A stretch of 64,000 nt of DNA from the NCBI GenBank assembly GCA_937870635.1, contig CALMZP010000032.1, forward strand, positions 1-64,000, given 5' to 3'. The notes under the pieces were generated by a model. The model saw only the letters and a list, made by a program, of their open reading frames with translations. It did no database searches and was not told the DNA's origin. This document shows, piece by piece, positions 1 to 8,808 of this stretch; positions within the stretch are counted from its first letter, which is position 1; each line of letters starts with the position of its first letter. The position numbers and the translations under genes are program-made. Source of the stretch: an uncultured Acidobacteriota bacterium. Lineage in GTDB: Bacteria; Acidobacteriota; Thermoanaerobaculia; Gp7-AA8.

Positions 1-1
1 C

Positions 2-613
2 CAGATCCGGATCCTTCCCGGCGGCGAGCCGCGCCTGCTGACCGACATCGGGCGCGTCGACCCGACCAGCCTGGCGAGCTATCGCGAGCACTCCGGCTAC
101 GCGGCGCTCGAGCGCGCGGTCACCAGGCTCTCCCCCGAGGAGGTCATCCGCGAGGTCGAGGCCGCCGGGCTGCGCGGCCGCGGCGGCTCCGGCTTCCCGA
201 CCGCCGCGAAGTGGCGCGCCGCGCGCGACACGCCGGCCGAGCGCCGCATCGCCGTCGCGAACCTCATGGGCGCCGACCCGTCCTCGCTCGGGGACCGAGC
301 CCTGGCCGAGGGCAACCCGCACATCGTGCTCGAGGGGCTCCTGATCGCTGCCTACGCCATCGGCGCCTCCGAGGCGATCCTGGCGGTCCGGCGTGACTGG
401 ACCGATGCCATCGCCCGGCTCCGGACCGCGGTGGCAGAGGCGACCGACGCGCACTTCGCGGGCTACCTCCTCCTCGGCACTGACACGAGCATCCAGGTCC
501 GCGTGTGGGAGGGTTCCGGCGCCTACGTCGCCGGCGAGGAGACCGCGCTCCTCAACGCCCTCGACGGCGATCGCGGCATGCCGGCCATCCGCCCGCCGTA
601 CCCGTCCGCCCGC
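2..613 (+). CDS. NuoF/HoxF-like NADH-binding subunit, internal fragment
   Basis: The reading frame is open from the window edge and encodes the central part of the 51-kDa NADH-binding subunit of complex I or of a related hydrogenase or formate dehydrogenase diaphorase. The glycine-rich stretch GLRGRGGSGFPTAAKW, near codons 55-70, and GSGAYVAGEETALL, near codons 170-183, are the NADH/FMN-site signatures of the family. The match stops after RPPYP at about base 605-613, where the family normally continues into the FMN domain and a C-terminal 4Fe-4S domain. What follows is unrelated DNA read on the other strand by a lycopene cyclase gene. The gene is therefore broken at both ends: by the window on the left and by a rearrangement or chimeric join on the right. 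Confidence 0.75.
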
Positions 614-876
614 AGGAGGACGGAAGCGGTTAGGACGGTGCAAAGGAAAACGAGGATCGGATCGTTCAGCGGCACGCCGAGAAAGCGCGGTCCGGGGTCG
701 TTGTGACCCCATGCTCGCCAGTGCAGCAGGAAGTGGTCCCACGGGAAGAACATCACGGCAATGGCGGTCGCGGTTCGGAACACGGCAAAGAGTTCCTTAC
801 GCGAACGGATACACGTCGATGCGGTGATCGTTGCCAAGACCGCAACGCCGATGTTGAGCATCGAGTAGCGCGTCAT
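523..876 (-). CDS. Lycopene cyclase domain protein, second subunit (CrtYd-like)
   Basis: This is a small membrane protein of the heterodimeric lycopene cyclase family (CrtYc/CrtYd), which closes the ends of lycopene in carotenoid synthesis. It has about three hydrophobic segments. The motif region DHFLLHWRAWGH...FLGVPLNDPILVFL corresponds to the family pattern with a PLEE-like membrane motif, but here it reads PLND, so a usually acidic pair has changed. Its ATG overlaps the stop of the preceding subunit in an ATGA, which implies translational coupling. After about codon 88 (base 613) the frame runs into the antisense of the NuoF fragment, so the last about 28 residues are probably not native. 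Confidence 0.55.
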   Translation of the reverse strand: MTRYSMLNIGVAVLATITASTCIRSRKELFAVFRTATAIAVMFFPWDHFLLHWRAWGHNDPGPRFLGVPLNDPILVFLCTVLTASVLLRADGYGGRMAGMPRSPSRALRSAVSSPAT

Positions 877-1187
877 GACAGTTGGCCTCCCGCGATGGTG
901 CTTCGAAGCACTAGCCGCGTGATCACAGTGTGGCCGAAGAGCGCGAGCCATTCCTCGAGCGGAAGTCGTGCGATACGAATCGGAAGCGTTCCCTCCGCAG
1001 GGAAGTACCAGATGCCGGCAGAGAGGGCGATTTGATCGATGACGAACCAGGGGGCAAGAAGCGCTGCCGCGACGCCCCACAATCGACGAGACCGGAAGTC
1101 CTTCAGAGTGACCTCGGGCCACGCAAACGACACTACAGCTGCGAGCAACGCAAGATCGAAATACAGGTAATCGATGTTCACCGTCAT
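873..1187 (-). CDS. Lycopene cyclase domain protein, first subunit (CrtYc-like)
   Basis: This 104-residue membrane protein starts MTVNIDYLYFDL and contains the hallmark of lycopene cyclase domains, a hydrophobic helix followed by AGIWYFPAEGTLPIRIARLPLEEWLALF. The PLEEW motif carries the acidic residues thought to be needed for cyclisation. It overlaps the second subunit by four bases (ATGA at 873-876), as expected for a heterodimer made in equal amounts. No other carotenoid gene is present. The pair lies between a truncated NuoF gene and an integrase, so it is probably cargo of, or a neighbour within, an integrated element. Confidence 0.7.
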   Translation of the reverse strand: MTVNIDYLYFDLALLAAVVSFAWPEVTLKDFRSRRLWGVAAALLAPWFVIDQIALSAGIWYFPAEGTLPIRIARLPLEEWLALFGHTVITRLVLRSTIAGGQLS

Positions 1188-1199
1188 TTCCCACTTTGG

Positions 1200-1808
1200 C
1201 TAAACTGGGCAATCCACCGCCGCAACAAGTGCGGAGTGTCGCTGCCGATAGTTTGCCTCGACTTCCCGTTGATCTTCGGTCCCGTAGCAATCGAGAGTTG
1301 TTTTCACGCTGGCGTGGCCGAGGATCTTCTGAAGTGACTCGATCGATCCGCCACTCCTTTTCCAATTTCTGGCGAACGAATGACGAATCAGGTGCGGACC
1401 CACGCCTACGTAGCGCGGGTTTGGTGTGCAAACGCCGGCCTCTCGACCAACGCGCGTAACAATGTAGTTGATGTTTCGAAGCGACATCGGTCGGCCACCT
1501 CGCCCCTCAAAGACATACTCCGATGGATACCGCGCGGCGTGCGCCGCTAGCTTCTCCGCAACATGTCGGGGCACGAACACAACGCGTTGCTTGTTTCCCT
1601 TACCACGCCGTACGATGACGCGTTCCCGCTCGAGATCAATGTCGCCCTTCCGCAGCGAACGAAGCTCTGCTCTGCGCATGCCGGTGTACGCCAGGACCTC
1701 CACCATCAGCCGATCGCGCTCCGTTCTCGCCCGGTTGACGAGCTGCGCGAGCTCGGCGGGCGTGAGGTGGTATTCCGAGTTCCGCACTTGATACGTGACT
1801 GCTTCCAT
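1200..1808 (-). CDS. Tyrosine recombinase/integrase, catalytic domain only
   Basis: This is a phage-type integrase of about 202 residues. The catalytic set is visible: Arg in GMRRAELRSL, Lys in RRGKGNKQR, the HLIRHSF box, the second His in LGHASVKTT, and the nucleophilic Tyr in LDCYG. I start it at the ATG at 1808, which has a GAGGAGAG ribosome site, not at upstream codons. The usual SAM-like core-binding domain (about 90-100 residues) is absent, because the protein begins almost directly with LTPAEL. It may be a minimal recombinase or a truncated one. The gene lies about 500 bp from a partial initiator tRNA (2315-2364), the likely attachment site. Confidence 0.85.
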   Translation of the reverse strand: MEAVTYQVRNSEYHLTPAELAQLVNRARTERDRLMVEVLAYTGMRRAELRSLRKGDIDLERERVIVRRGKGNKQRVVFVPRHVAEKLAAHAARYPSEYVFEGRGGRPMSLRNINYIVTRVGREAGVCTPNPRYVGVGPHLIRHSFARNWKRSGGSIESLQKILGHASVKTTLDCYGTEDQREVEANYRQRHSALVAAVDCPV

Positions 1809-2123
1809 TCGACTCTCCTCTCGAACGATCATCGAGGAGAGAGATACCAAACGGGAACGTCAACGTCTCCGAGCTGATTCGGACCTCATGATGGGAGTGA
1901 CGCGGGGGCGACTTTCCCTACCTCCGCGTTCTCATGACGACTCGTCGTCGGTCTTACCGCTCGTTGATCCCTGAGGGCGAGAAAACCACCGAACGCGACC
2001 GAACACCACGTCCTCCTGACGAACCTGCGAAGTAGATCGCCGTAGCTTCGTGACGTGCGACGCTGAAGCCCACGTCTGACGGCACCGGAACTTTCCGGTG
2101 GTGGCATCTGCCGATGCGTTTCG

Positions 2124-2212
2124 GTGGCAAACGAGAGGTGCAATTTCCCTAAAAGACCCAAACGGTCAAAACCCGATTTTGCCACCGAGTTTGCCACTAA
2201 GCGGGTGGCAAA
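2124..2212. repeat. Four TTTGCCAC motifs in both orientations beside the att site
   Basis: The octamer TTTGCCAC occurs at 2178-2185 and 2190-2197, and its complement GTGGCAAA at 2124-2131 and 2205-2212. The last two facing copies form an 8-bp stem with a 7-nt loop. They lie between the integrase and the partial tRNA, about 100 bp from the att sequence. This is where arm-type integrase or excisionase sites would be expected. The function is inferred. Confidence 0.5.
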
Positions 2213-2314
2213 TAGACGAAAATCAACGATAATCAACGAAAGTCATCGTAGCCGCAACGACTTCATTCCATTCGCTTTTCGTCTCATCCAGCCTCATCCA
2301 GCAACTACTAATAA

Positions 2315-2364
<50 letters not shown>

Positions 2365-2467
2365 CTTCGACATCCATCGAGCGCCCCCGGCAGGCGTGGC
2401 GCAATTCGGCGCCGCGTAGTCAACTGGCGCTCGAGGTTCCTCGCCTGTCCTGGCATGATGGTCGGCC

Positions 2468-4477
2468 ATGACCCTTGCGCTTCCGACGTCCCGTAGCGGT
2501 GCTTCGCTACGTGCGTGGTACGCGAGTTCGATCGACGAATTTCTCGTCGCCCCTCCTGACCAGGTTCTCGGGCAGCTCACGCGCAACAGCACCTTCTCGG
2601 TGGAGACAACGCAGCGCGATGCCTGGCTCACCGAGATTCGCTTTCTCCGTGAACGACTGCGCGGCCTCGCCGGCGCGGTGATCCTCGAGTTCAGCATTCC
2701 CCGCATGGGCCGCCGCATCGACGCCGTCCTCCTCCTCGGCAACGTCGTATTCGCGGTCGAATTCAAAGTTGGCGCGACGAGCGTCGATGCGTCCGCGCTG
2801 GAACAGGTCTGGGACTACGCGCTCGACCTCAAGAACTTTCACGAGGCCAGTCACGCGCTGCCAATCGTGCCGATCGCGATCGCTACGGCCGCCCCTGAGG
2901 TGACCGGGATCGTTGTCGATCCCGATGCGGACGGCGTCTGCCGGCCGATTGCTGCGACGCCGGCGCTCTTTCGCTCGATCCTCGACGCGGCCGTGACGAA
3001 GTTCGCGGGCGGAGCGATTGACGCGCAGGGTTGGCTCATGTCGTCGTACAAACCGACCCCGACGATCGTCGAAGCGGCGCGTGCGCTCTACGCGCAGCAT
3101 TCGGTCGAGGACATTGCGCGGTACGACGCCGGCGCGGAGAACCTCCGTGTCACTTCGCAGCACATCGAGGACATCGTTGCAGACGCGAAAGCGAGCGGCC
3201 GCAAGGTCATCTGCTTCGTGACCGGCGTCCCCGGTGCGGGGAAGACACTCGTCGGCCTCAACGTCGCCACGCGGCGGCGCGAAGAGCATAAGAGCGACCC
3301 GGCTGTCTTTCTGTCAGGCAACGGTCCCCTCGTTGCCGTGCTGCGCGAGGCGCTGACACGAGACGAACAGGCGCGGCAACTCGCGCGGGGCGTACGTGCC
3401 CGGAAGGGGAAGATCGCGGACAGCGTCAAGCAGTTCATCCAGAACGTCCATCACTTCCGCGACGAGGCGATCAAGGATCCAAAGGCGCCCGTCGAGCACG
3501 TCGCGGTTTTCGATGAGGCCCAGCGCGCGTGGACGCGCGAGATGACTGCGAACTTCATGCGCCGGAAGAAGGGGATCGAAGGTTTCGATCAGTCGGAGCC
3601 GGAGTTCCTCATCTCGTATCTCGATCGGCACGATGACTGGGGCGTGGTCGTCTGCCTCGTTGGCGGCGGCCAGGAAATCAACACCGGCGAAGCGGGCATC
3701 GACTCCTGGCTCGATGCGGTGCGCTCATCGTTTCCGAAGTGGCGGATGCACATCTCCTCGCGACTGACCGATCACGAGTACTCGGCCGGGCACGCGCTCG
3801 ACTCGTTGCGCACACGACCGGAAACACTCTTTGATGACTGCCTGCACCTCGCCGTCTCCATGCGGTCGTTCCGCGCCGAGAATGTATCGGCTTTCGTGAA
3901 GGCGCTTCTCGATCGTGAGTTGCCGACTGCGCGGCGGACCTACGAGCAACTCGCCGAGCGCTATCCGCTCGTGATCACCCGCGACCTCGATGCAGCCAAA
4001 GAATGGGTACGCGATCACGCCCGCGGGTCGGAACGGTTTGGACTCGTCGCCTCATCGAAAGCCATGCGCCTGAAACCGCACGCGATCGACGTCCGCGTCG
4101 ACATCGAGCCTGTGCACTGGTTTCTGAACGATCGCGACGACATACGCTCGAGCTATTACCTCGAAGATGCTGCAACCGAGTTCCAGGTGCAGGGGCTCGA
4201 GCTCGACTGGACGTGCGTCACGTGGGACGGCGATCTTCGCCATCACGACCGCGGCTGGGGCTTCCACGACTTCCGCGGCAGCCGCTGGCAGAACGTCAAC
4301 AATCTCGACAACCAGCGCTATCTCCTCAACGCCTACCGCGTCCTTCTGACCCGCGCCCGCCAGGGCATGGTGATCTTCGTCCCTCGCGGCGATCGCCGCG
4401 ACGCCACCCGTCCGCCGGAGAACTACGACGGCACGTATGCTTTCCTGCGGGAAGCGGGTGTCGCTGAGGTTTCGTAG
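2468..4477 (+). CDS. DUF2075 helicase-like protein with N-terminal nuclease-like domain
   Basis: The product has 669 residues and two parts. Residues 1 to about 210 contain a D-(x12)-E-x-K pattern (Asp85, Glu98, Lys100 in IDAV...AVEFKVG), typical of PD-(D/E)XK restriction-type nucleases. Residues about 230-660 are a superfamily-1 helicase-like DUF2075 domain, with Walker A GVPGAGKT at 253-260 and a DEAQ Walker B at 349-352. A late motif near LNAYRVLLTRARQGMVIFVP resembles helicase motif VI. Such proteins occur in mobile and defence regions, and the gene sits just beyond an integrase att site. The upstream gap (2365-2467) holds no other gene. The biochemical role is not known to me; DNA or RNA degradation coupled to ATPase activity is an inference. 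Confidence 0.75.
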   Translation: MTLALPTSRSGASLRAWYASSIDEFLVAPPDQVLGQLTRNSTFSVETTQRDAWLTEIRFLRERLRGLAGAVILEFSIPRMGRRIDAVLLLGNVVFAVEFKVGATSVDASALEQVWDYALDLKNFHEASHALPIVPIAIATAAPEVTGIVVDPDADGVCRPIAATPALFRSILDAAVTKFAGGAIDAQGWLMSSYKPTPTIVEAARALYAQHSVEDIARYDAGAENLRVTSQHIEDIVADAKASGRKVICFVTGVPGAGKTLVGLNVATRRREEHKSDPAVFLSGNGPLVAVLREALTRDEQARQLARGVRARKGKIADSVKQFIQNVHHFRDEAIKDPKAPVEHVAVFDEAQRAWTREMTANFMRRKKGIEGFDQSEPEFLISYLDRHDDWGVVVCLVGGGQEINTGEAGIDSWLDAVRSSFPKWRMHISSRLTDHEYSAGHALDSLRTRPETLFDDCLHLAVSMRSFRAENVSAFVKALLDRELPTARRTYEQLAERYPLVITRDLDAAKEWVRDHARGSERFGLVASSKAMRLKPHAIDVRVDIEPVHWFLNDRDDIRSSYYLEDAATEFQVQGLELDWTCVTWDGDLRHHDRGWGFHDFRGSRWQNVNNLDNQRYLLNAYRVLLTRARQGMVIFVPRGDRRDATRPPENYDGTYAFLREAGVAEVS

Positions 4478-4567
4478 AGAGCCGTCGGGACGGCGCTTCT
4501 CGGGGTCCAAGTCAAAGCGCCGCCCCCGAACGCACCTGCCGTTGGTAGAGTGCGCGATGTGAGCGGA

Positions 4568-5023
4568 ATGAAGAAGGAAGTCGTCATCTACACCGACGGT
4601 GCGTGCAGCGGCAACCCTGGACCGGGAGGGTGGGGCGCCGTTCTCATGTACGGAAGCGCGGCGAAGGAAATCAGCGGCGGCGAGCGGGACACGACGAACA
4701 ACCGCATGGAGCTGATGGCGGCCATCCAGGCACTCGAGGCACTCAAGGAGCCGGTGCGCGTGCGGCTGCACACCGACAGCGCATACATCGTCAACTGCTT
4801 TCATCAGGGGTGGCACGAGCGCTGGCAGCGCAACGGGTGGCAGAATTCGAAGAAGGAGCCCGTCGAGAACCGCGATCTGTGGGAGCGCATCCTGGCACTG
4901 ACGAAGCGGCATCACGTCGAGTTCGTGAAGGTGAAAGGACACTCGGACGACCGGTGGAACAATCGCTGCGACGAGCTCGCCCGCGCCGCGGCCGCAGCAG
5001 CAAATGACAAGGCAGAAGGATGA
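4568..5023 (+). CDS. rnhA: Ribonuclease HI
   Basis: The enzyme degrades the RNA strand of RNA-DNA hybrids, for example R-loops and Okazaki primers. All catalytic residues fit E. coli numbering almost exactly: Asp10 ([16 protein letters not shown]), Glu48 (NNRMEL), Asp70 (HTDSAY), His125 (VKGHSDD) and Asp135. I choose the ATG at 4568, giving [11 protein letters not shown], which matches the usual N-terminus; an in-frame GTG at 4550 adds six residues without support. The basic handle around [13 protein letters not shown] is present. The C-terminal codons and the stop lie inside the first heptamer (AAGGATG) of a repeat array. Confidence 0.95.
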   Translation: MKKEVVIYTDGACSGNPGPGGWGAVLMYGSAAKEISGGERDTTNNRMELMAAIQALEALKEPVRVRLHTDSAYIVNCFHQGWHERWQRNGWQNSKKEPVENRDLWERILALTKRHHVEFVKVKGHSDDRWNNRCDELARAAAAAANDKAEG

Positions 5024-5218
5024 AGGATGAAGGATGAAGGATGCGACCTGACCCACTGTCATCCCGAGCGTGAGCGAGGGACCTGGGGGATGGGCGGCAC
5101 GAGGCATGATCTTCGAGCCCCCCACCCTCCAGATCCCTCGCTCACGCTCGGATGACACGGCCTTCATCCTTCATCCTTCTGGCTTCTCCCTTCCGCCTTC
5201 CAACTTCTGCCTTCTGCG
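5012..5218. repeat. Composite hairpin: heptamer arrays around a TCATCCCGAGCG palindrome
   Basis: From 5012 four copies of the 7-mer GATGAAG/AAGGATG run rightward. From 5161 to 5217 about eight degenerate 7-mers of the complementary type (CTTCATC, CTTCTGG, CTTCTCC and so on) follow. Inside them, 5058-5085 (GTCATCCCGAGCGTGAGCGA) pairs with 5130-5156. The whole unit can fold into one long imperfect hairpin. It fills the gap between rnhA and the PhyH gene and supplies the rnhA stop codon. Confidence 0.8.
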
Positions 5219-5252
5219 AGTGACCTTCCGACCTCCGGCTCGCAACGGCGTG

Positions 5253-6047
5253 ATGGCACAATCGCGTGTGATGAAGTCGTCATCGGGCACTCTTTCTGGA
5301 CCGACGGTCCGCGAACGGTTCGACCGCGATGGTTGGGCGCTCGTTCAGCGCTTCATCACACCACGAGAGTTCGAAGCCCTTCGCAGGGCGTCCGACGATC
5401 TGGCGCGGAAGGGTGCGCACCTCACCGCGGATGCCGAGATCGATGGCGCGCGCTATCAGGTGCAGACTGCGAGCGGCCGCCGCGGTGAAACGGCGATCGC
5501 TCCCGGCGCGCTGCGAAAGATCACGTTTGCGTCGTCCGGCAGCGTGGAAGTGGCCCTCCTCCGCAACGACCGGCGGGTCCTGAAGCTCGTGGAGTCGGTC
5601 GGCGTGACCTCGCCGCGCTGGATCGTCGATCAGATCAACCTGAAGGCGCCGAGGGTTGGCACCGGCTTTCCCTGGCATCAGGACACGGCGTTCGTCGCCT
5701 GGCAGCAGCGTGACGCGATCGCGAAATTCGGCGGCGCGAATCTGGTGATCGCCCTCGATCGCGCAGATGATGTGAACGGCGGGTTCGAGGTGCTCTCCGG
5801 CACCCACGTCAACGGCGCGGTTGACTTCGATTACGACACGTCCGACACCAATGCAGGGGTGTTCGACGAGAGCCGTCGAACGCTCATCCCGCTCGATCCC
5901 GGTGACGCGGTTGTCTTCCATCCGCACCTGGCTCACGGGTCCGGACCGAATCTCTCACCGCTTCCCCGCCGCCTCGTCGCACTCTGGTTCATCGGCGCGC
6001 CAGCCATCACTCCGCGTCGCCCGCCGCGCGATCCGGTTACCGGGTGA
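5253..6047 (+). CDS. Phytanoyl-CoA dioxygenase (PhyH) family protein
   Basis: This is an Fe(II)/2-oxoglutarate-dependent oxygenase of about 264 residues. The N-terminal DGWALVQRFITPREFEALR is the common PhyH opening. The iron ligands are probable at WHQDTAF (His-x-Asp) and at HLAHGSGPN (distal His), followed by a 2-oxoglutarate-binding Arg in PRRLVALWF. Upstream in-frame codons lie in the repeat and are not used here. Both the ATG at 5253 and the ATG at 5271 are possible starts. The substrate cannot be read from sequence; bacterial members act on small hydroxylated metabolites. The 274 bp after this gene show nothing recognisable. Confidence 0.8.
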   Translation: MAQSRVMKSSSGTLSGPTVRERFDRDGWALVQRFITPREFEALRRASDDLARKGAHLTADAEIDGARYQVQTASGRRGETAIAPGALRKITFASSGSVEVALLRNDRRVLKLVESVGVTSPRWIVDQINLKAPRVGTGFPWHQDTAFVAWQQRDAIAKFGGANLVIALDRADDVNGGFEVLSGTHVNGAVDFDYDTSDTNAGVFDESRRTLIPLDPGDAVVFHPHLAHGSGPNLSPLPRRLVALWFIGAPAITPRRPPRDPVTG

Positions 6048-6321
6048 GGTTGACGCATCGATCGTGGCGCAGACGTTCTTGCGAGCGGTGGGCATTGCTG
6101 CGTAACCCATCGGGAGCCCGCGGATCGAACCCGTCCTCCACCGTTGGAGAATTTGATGCAACTCTTTCAGCGAACGAGGGAAAATGAAGCCCCGGCGACC
6201 GGCGCCTCGTCCTGCGAGATTCTCCGGTCGGCAGGCGGCGTCTTCGTCTCGCGCGCGACGACGGTCGACATCGTTCGACGACGGGTTATCTGGACCGCGT
6301 CAAAGTGGTTGGCCGAGCGCA

Positions 6322-8712
6322 TCAGCGCTCGACCAGGCGCGCGTACGAGGCGAGGAGATCATCAGTCGAGTAGGGTTTCAGGAGGATTGCCACGTTCGAG
6401 TCCGCGGTCGCGGCAGGGGAAGTGACGTCGACGCCGGTCGACAGAATCACGGGCAGGGTCGGCCATTCCCGCCGGAGGCGGCTGAGGACTTCGAGCCCCG
6501 AGATATCCGGCAGGCCCACGTCGAGAACGACCGCATCCGGCTCGAAGCGTCTCACTGCCTCGACTGCGTGGTTTCCCTGCGACACGCGGTCGCAGGCAAT
6601 CCCGGCTGCTTCAAAGGCCGCGGCGAGACCGGTCGCTACGATGTCGTCGTCTTCGACAATCAGCAGACGGCCGGGCTTGATCGTGGCCGGCGGACGAGGT
6701 CGGGGCGGAGAATCGGCGGCGGCGCCGCTGCGCGGCAGAAAGATGTGAAAGGCCGTTCCCCGTCCGACCGAGCTCTCGACGAAGATCGATCCATGATGCT
6801 GAGTGACGATCTTGTGCACCAGAGCCAGCCCCAGTCCTGTGCCTCCGGAGCTGTGTTTCGTCGTGAAGAACGGCTCGAAGAGCGAGGTCAGGTTCTCAGC
6901 GGGTACGCCAGCCCCCGAGTCTTCGACGATGAGGCAGCAGAAGCGCGTGACATCCCCGACGGCGGCCGCGAATGGCGATTCTGCTCCGGCTGTCCGAAGA
7001 GAGATGCGAAACGTACCCGAGTCGGGCATCGCGTCGCGTGCGTTGGAAGCCAGGTTCAGCAACACCTGTGTCAGCTGCGACGCATCAGCCGTCGTCCATA
7101 CGGCTTCCCGCGGGGCGCTGATCTCGACGGAGACCTGATCGGAGAACACGGCGTTCACGTCGTCTGATATCTCCCGCAGCCACTGTGCGAGATCAACGGC
7201 CGAGAAGTCCGGCTGCTGCGCAGAGCCGTACAGCAGGATGTCGGACGTGACACGTTTTCCGCGGGCGATCGAGCGCTGAATCATCGCAACGGCCCGTTGG
7301 TCGTCGGCGCTGGATGGTCGTTTCGACAGCAGCTCCCCCGCTGTCTGGATTCCCATCAGCACGTTGTTGAACTCGTGCGCGACGGTCGCCGCGAGACGGC
7401 CGAGCCCGCTGATACGTCGCTCGTGTTCCAGCTGGCGTTCCAGAGATCTTCGACCCCGCATGTCGCGGGCGATCGAGACGAATCGATCGTTGCCGTTCTC
7501 GAGGAAATGCGCGAACGACAGCTCGACCGGAATCTCGGTGCCGTCCCGGTGCAGCGCGGGAAACTCCACGTTGCGCCACGAGATCGTCGGAGAGCGAGAG
7601 CGACAGAACCGCTCCACGCCCATCTTGTGCGGTGCGCGAAGACGCTGCGGGATCACCGACAGAAGGCTCTGTCCGGCCATCGTACCGCTCTCGTAGCCAA
7701 ACATCCGTTCCGCGGCGGGATTGGCGAAGAGAATGACGCTCTCGGCGTCAATCGTGATGATTGCATCCGAGGCCGTTTCGACGATGGCACGGTAGCGTTG
7801 CTCGGCATCGAGAAGCCTTTGCTCGGCTTTTGCCTCCTCAGTCACGTCTCGAAGCGTCCCGATGACGGCCGGGCGGCCATGGACGGTGGTGCGACCGCCG
7901 TCCACTTCGAAAATCCTGATGTCGTTGTTCGCCGTAATCCCGGTGAAGCGATGGCGCGACCGGGGACTGGCCCCGGACATGCGCTTCTCGATCTGATCGG
8001 CAACCGCCGCTTTCGACGTTTCGGCGACGACCTCGAGCGGATCCATCGCTCGCAACTCCTCCGCCGTGAAGCCGAACATCTCGGACATGGCTCGGTTCAC
8101 GAACTGGAAGTGGTTGTCCTGGATCATGTAGACGCCGACGGCCGCCTCTTCGGCCAGGACCTGGAAGAGCGCCAGCGACTCCAGCGCCTGCGCCTGCGCC
8201 TCGCGCGTGCGGGTGAGAGCGAGCTGCAGTTCCATCTCGTCGCCGGCGAGAGCCGCGAGATCGGCCAGCTTCTCGATCCCCTCGCTGTCGAGATCGCGAG
8301 GAACCCGATCGATGATCGAGAGTGTTCCCAGCGCGAAGCCATCAGGCGTGCGGATCGGCGCGCCAGCATAAAACCGGATCCGCGGCTCGCCCGTCACGAG
8401 AGGGTTTGTCGTGAACCGAGGGTCGAGGCGGGCGTCTGGCACGACCAGGACGTCGACTTCGCGAATGGCGTAGCTGCAGAAGGAGACTGCACGCACAGTT
8501 TGCTGCAAGTCGAGACCGAAGGTCGATTTGAACCATTGACGGTCGAGGTCGACAAGAGAAATCAGCGCGATCGGCGTTTCGAAAATCCAGGCCGCGAGCG
8601 TTGTGATTCGGTCGAACGCCGGATCAGCTGCCGTGTCCAGCAGACGATAGCGATGCAATGCCTTGAGACGTTCACCTTCATCAAGAGGGAACCGCGAAGG
8701 CGTCTGGGCCAT
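6322..8712 (-). CDS. Hybrid sensor histidine kinase: GAF-PAS-PAS-HisKA-HATPase-receiver
   Basis: This is a cytosolic sensor kinase of 796 residues without a clear membrane segment. A GAF domain covers about residues 15-165 and contains SFCSYAI and the RFYAGAPIRTPDGFALGTLSIID motif. Two PAS domains follow at about 190-300 and 310-420. The phosphoacceptor His is in VAHEFNNVLMGIQ, near residue 445. The ATPase shows LLNLASNARDAMPDSG (N box), EDSGAGVP and GGTGLGLALV. The C-terminal receiver has LLIVEDDD and the acceptor Asp in DAVVLDVGLPD. The start at 8712 (MAQTPSRFPLDEGERL) is the usual start of the GAF module. No separate response regulator is adjacent, so the output partner is unknown. Confidence 0.9.
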   Translation of the reverse strand: MAQTPSRFPLDEGERLKALHRYRLLDTAADPAFDRITTLAAWIFETPIALISLVDLDRQWFKSTFGLDLQQTVRAVSFCSYAIREVDVLVVPDARLDPRFTTNPLVTGEPRIRFYAGAPIRTPDGFALGTLSIIDRVPRDLDSEGIEKLADLAALAGDEMELQLALTRTREAQAQALESLALFQVLAEEAAVGVYMIQDNHFQFVNRAMSEMFGFTAEELRAMDPLEVVAETSKAAVADQIEKRMSGASPRSRHRFTGITANNDIRIFEVDGGRTTVHGRPAVIGTLRDVTEEAKAEQRLLDAEQRYRAIVETASDAIITIDAESVILFANPAAERMFGYESGTMAGQSLLSVIPQRLRAPHKMGVERFCRSRSPTISWRNVEFPALHRDGTEIPVELSFAHFLENGNDRFVSIARDMRGRRSLERQLEHERRISGLGRLAATVAHEFNNVLMGIQTAGELLSKRPSSADDQRAVAMIQRSIARGKRVTSDILLYGSAQQPDFSAVDLAQWLREISDDVNAVFSDQVSVEISAPREAVWTTADASQLTQVLLNLASNARDAMPDSGTFRISLRTAGAESPFAAAVGDVTRFCCLIVEDSGAGVPAENLTSLFEPFFTTKHSSGGTGLGLALVHKIVTQHHGSIFVESSVGRGTAFHIFLPRSGAAADSPPRPRPPATIKPGRLLIVEDDDIVATGLAAAFEAAGIACDRVSQGNHAVEAVRRFEPDAVVLDVGLPDISGLEVLSRLRREWPTLPVILSTGVDVTSPAATADSNVAILLKPYSTDDLLASYARLVER

Positions 8713-8808
8713 GGAATGTTTCGAGTCTACACCCGTGAACCCCTCGTCGCAGGACCCGGGGGTGGCGGATTCGGAGAAAGCCCAACAGACGCCGAAGGCT
8801 CGTCTCAA

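Noticed and set aside
2067-2290. Plus-strand frame FATEFATKRVANRRKSTI as C-terminal end of an older integrase
   Set aside because: Such tails occur in integrases, but no catalytic motif is present upstream in this frame, and the region is explained by the TTTGCCAC boxes.
6110-6145. TTCGA-containing stretch that looked like a tRNA T arm on the minus strand
   Set aside because: The bases on both sides do not pair as a 5-bp T stem, and no anticodon arm or acceptor stem is present.
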